Source of the DNA: Primulina eburnea
Lineage: Eukaryota; Streptophyta; Magnoliopsida; Lamiales; Gesneriaceae
Length of the DNA: 64,000 nucleotides
Direction: 5' to 3'
NCBI RefSeq assembly: GCF_022965805.1
Contig: NC_133101.1
Location: forward strand, 13,611,054-13,675,053
Shown here: positions 63,762-64,000 of the stretch, one piece after another
How positions within the stretch are numbered: the stretch's first letter is position 1
Layout: each line of letters starts with the position of its first letter
Position numbers and translations under genes: made by a program
Notes under the pieces: model-generated
Seen by the model: only the letters and a program-made list of their open reading frames with translations
Database searches by the model: none
Told to the model about the DNA's origin: nothing

Positions 63762-64000
63762 TCTAGCATGTTTATTCGCTTTCATGTTTATTAGTCTGCA
63801 TTTGTGTTTGCATTTCTATGTTTTGAGTCTTTTGTGCAATGGGGACATTGCACACGTCTAGTATGAGGGGTTCGTTGTACGTCTCCTTATTTGTTTGCAT
63901 TCGTCTGTGTCTTGCATGAGTAGCAGTGATGGTGACATTAGTGAATTGGTAGCCGATGATGATTGTGGGATGAATGAACTGCATGTTACTTAGTAGTATC
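63762..64000 (+). other. Athila-2 3' untranslated region, second part
   Basis: It continues after the solo LTR. GCAATGGGGACATTGCACACG near 63837 resembles the Athila 3' region (GGGACA...TGCAC). The polypurine tract and 3' LTR lie past the window edge. Confidence 0.6.

Larger units (their letters stand above)
53593..64000 (+). mobile_element. Athila-type Gypsy retrotransposon 2, 3' end outside window
   Basis: 5' LTR 53593-55087 (TGATATGTG...TCGATCA), tRNA-Asp primer site at 55094, gag-pol to 60523, a hairpin array, the envelope-position ORF (61077-62216) and a 3' untranslated region interrupted by a solo LTR. The 3' LTR is outside the window. It is much better preserved than Athila-type element 1 and has only a few breaks. 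It sits in the RNase H gene of an Ale-type copia. Confidence 0.9.

Overview
This window is plant nuclear DNA, almost certainly from a eudicot. It has long AT-rich tracts, many LTR retrotransposons of plant-specific lineages, tRNA-iMet and tRNA-Asp primer-binding sites, a CACTA-type terminal repeat, and one intron-rich host-type gene. A Lamiales or other asterid origin is only an impression from the element types and was not tested. There are no bacterial operons, no CRISPR arrays and no RNA genes that I can support.

Layout. (1) 1-7431: right-hand part of a Ty1/copia Sirevirus-like element (integrase end, RT, RNase H, an extra ORF in the envelope position, polypurine tract, 3' LTR). It also carries an antisense ORF between pol and the extra ORF. 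(2) 7437-8398: fragment of a Gypsy (Tekay/Del-type) LTR. (3) 8586-12607, minus strand: the only host-type locus, a 12-exon relic of a TFIIIC 90-kDa-subunit-like WD40 gene. It has two in-frame stops and a lost 3' half. (4) 13515-14476: CACTA-like element made largely of GCGACGG palindromes. (5) 14946-17133: broken Gypsy pieces. (6) 17420-43969: a long Gypsy LTR split by an Athila-type element (18415-41497, minus strand, TSD ATTCC), itself split by a nearly complete Tekay/chromovirus element (22469-32847, minus strand, TSD TAAAC). (7) 44187-47115: solo Gypsy LTR (TSD GATAC). (8) 47116-50364: unclassified AT-rich sequence. (9) 50365 to the end: a second nest. A Tork-type copia (plus strand) is interrupted by an Ale-type copia (minus strand), which is interrupted by a second Athila-type element (from 53593, plus strand, running off the window). 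That last element carries a solo LTR (62307-63756, TSD TTCCG).

How the parts work together. The coding genes are retrotransposon gag, protease, RT, RNase H and integrase, plus 'envelope-position' ORFs with no visible membrane segments. Nearly all are broken by stops, 1-nt shifts in homopolymers, or catalytic substitutions. Most stops are of the C-to-T (or G-to-A) type expected from methylated, silenced elements.

The most unusual feature is a set of CpG-rich hairpin arrays. Short inverted repeats recur at a pitch of about 72-74 bp in the LTRs of three unrelated elements, and at 61-80 bp elsewhere. In both Athila-type elements the array in the LTR has a partner array with the same element-specific hairpin just upstream of the envelope-position ORF. 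I know of no described function for this arrangement.
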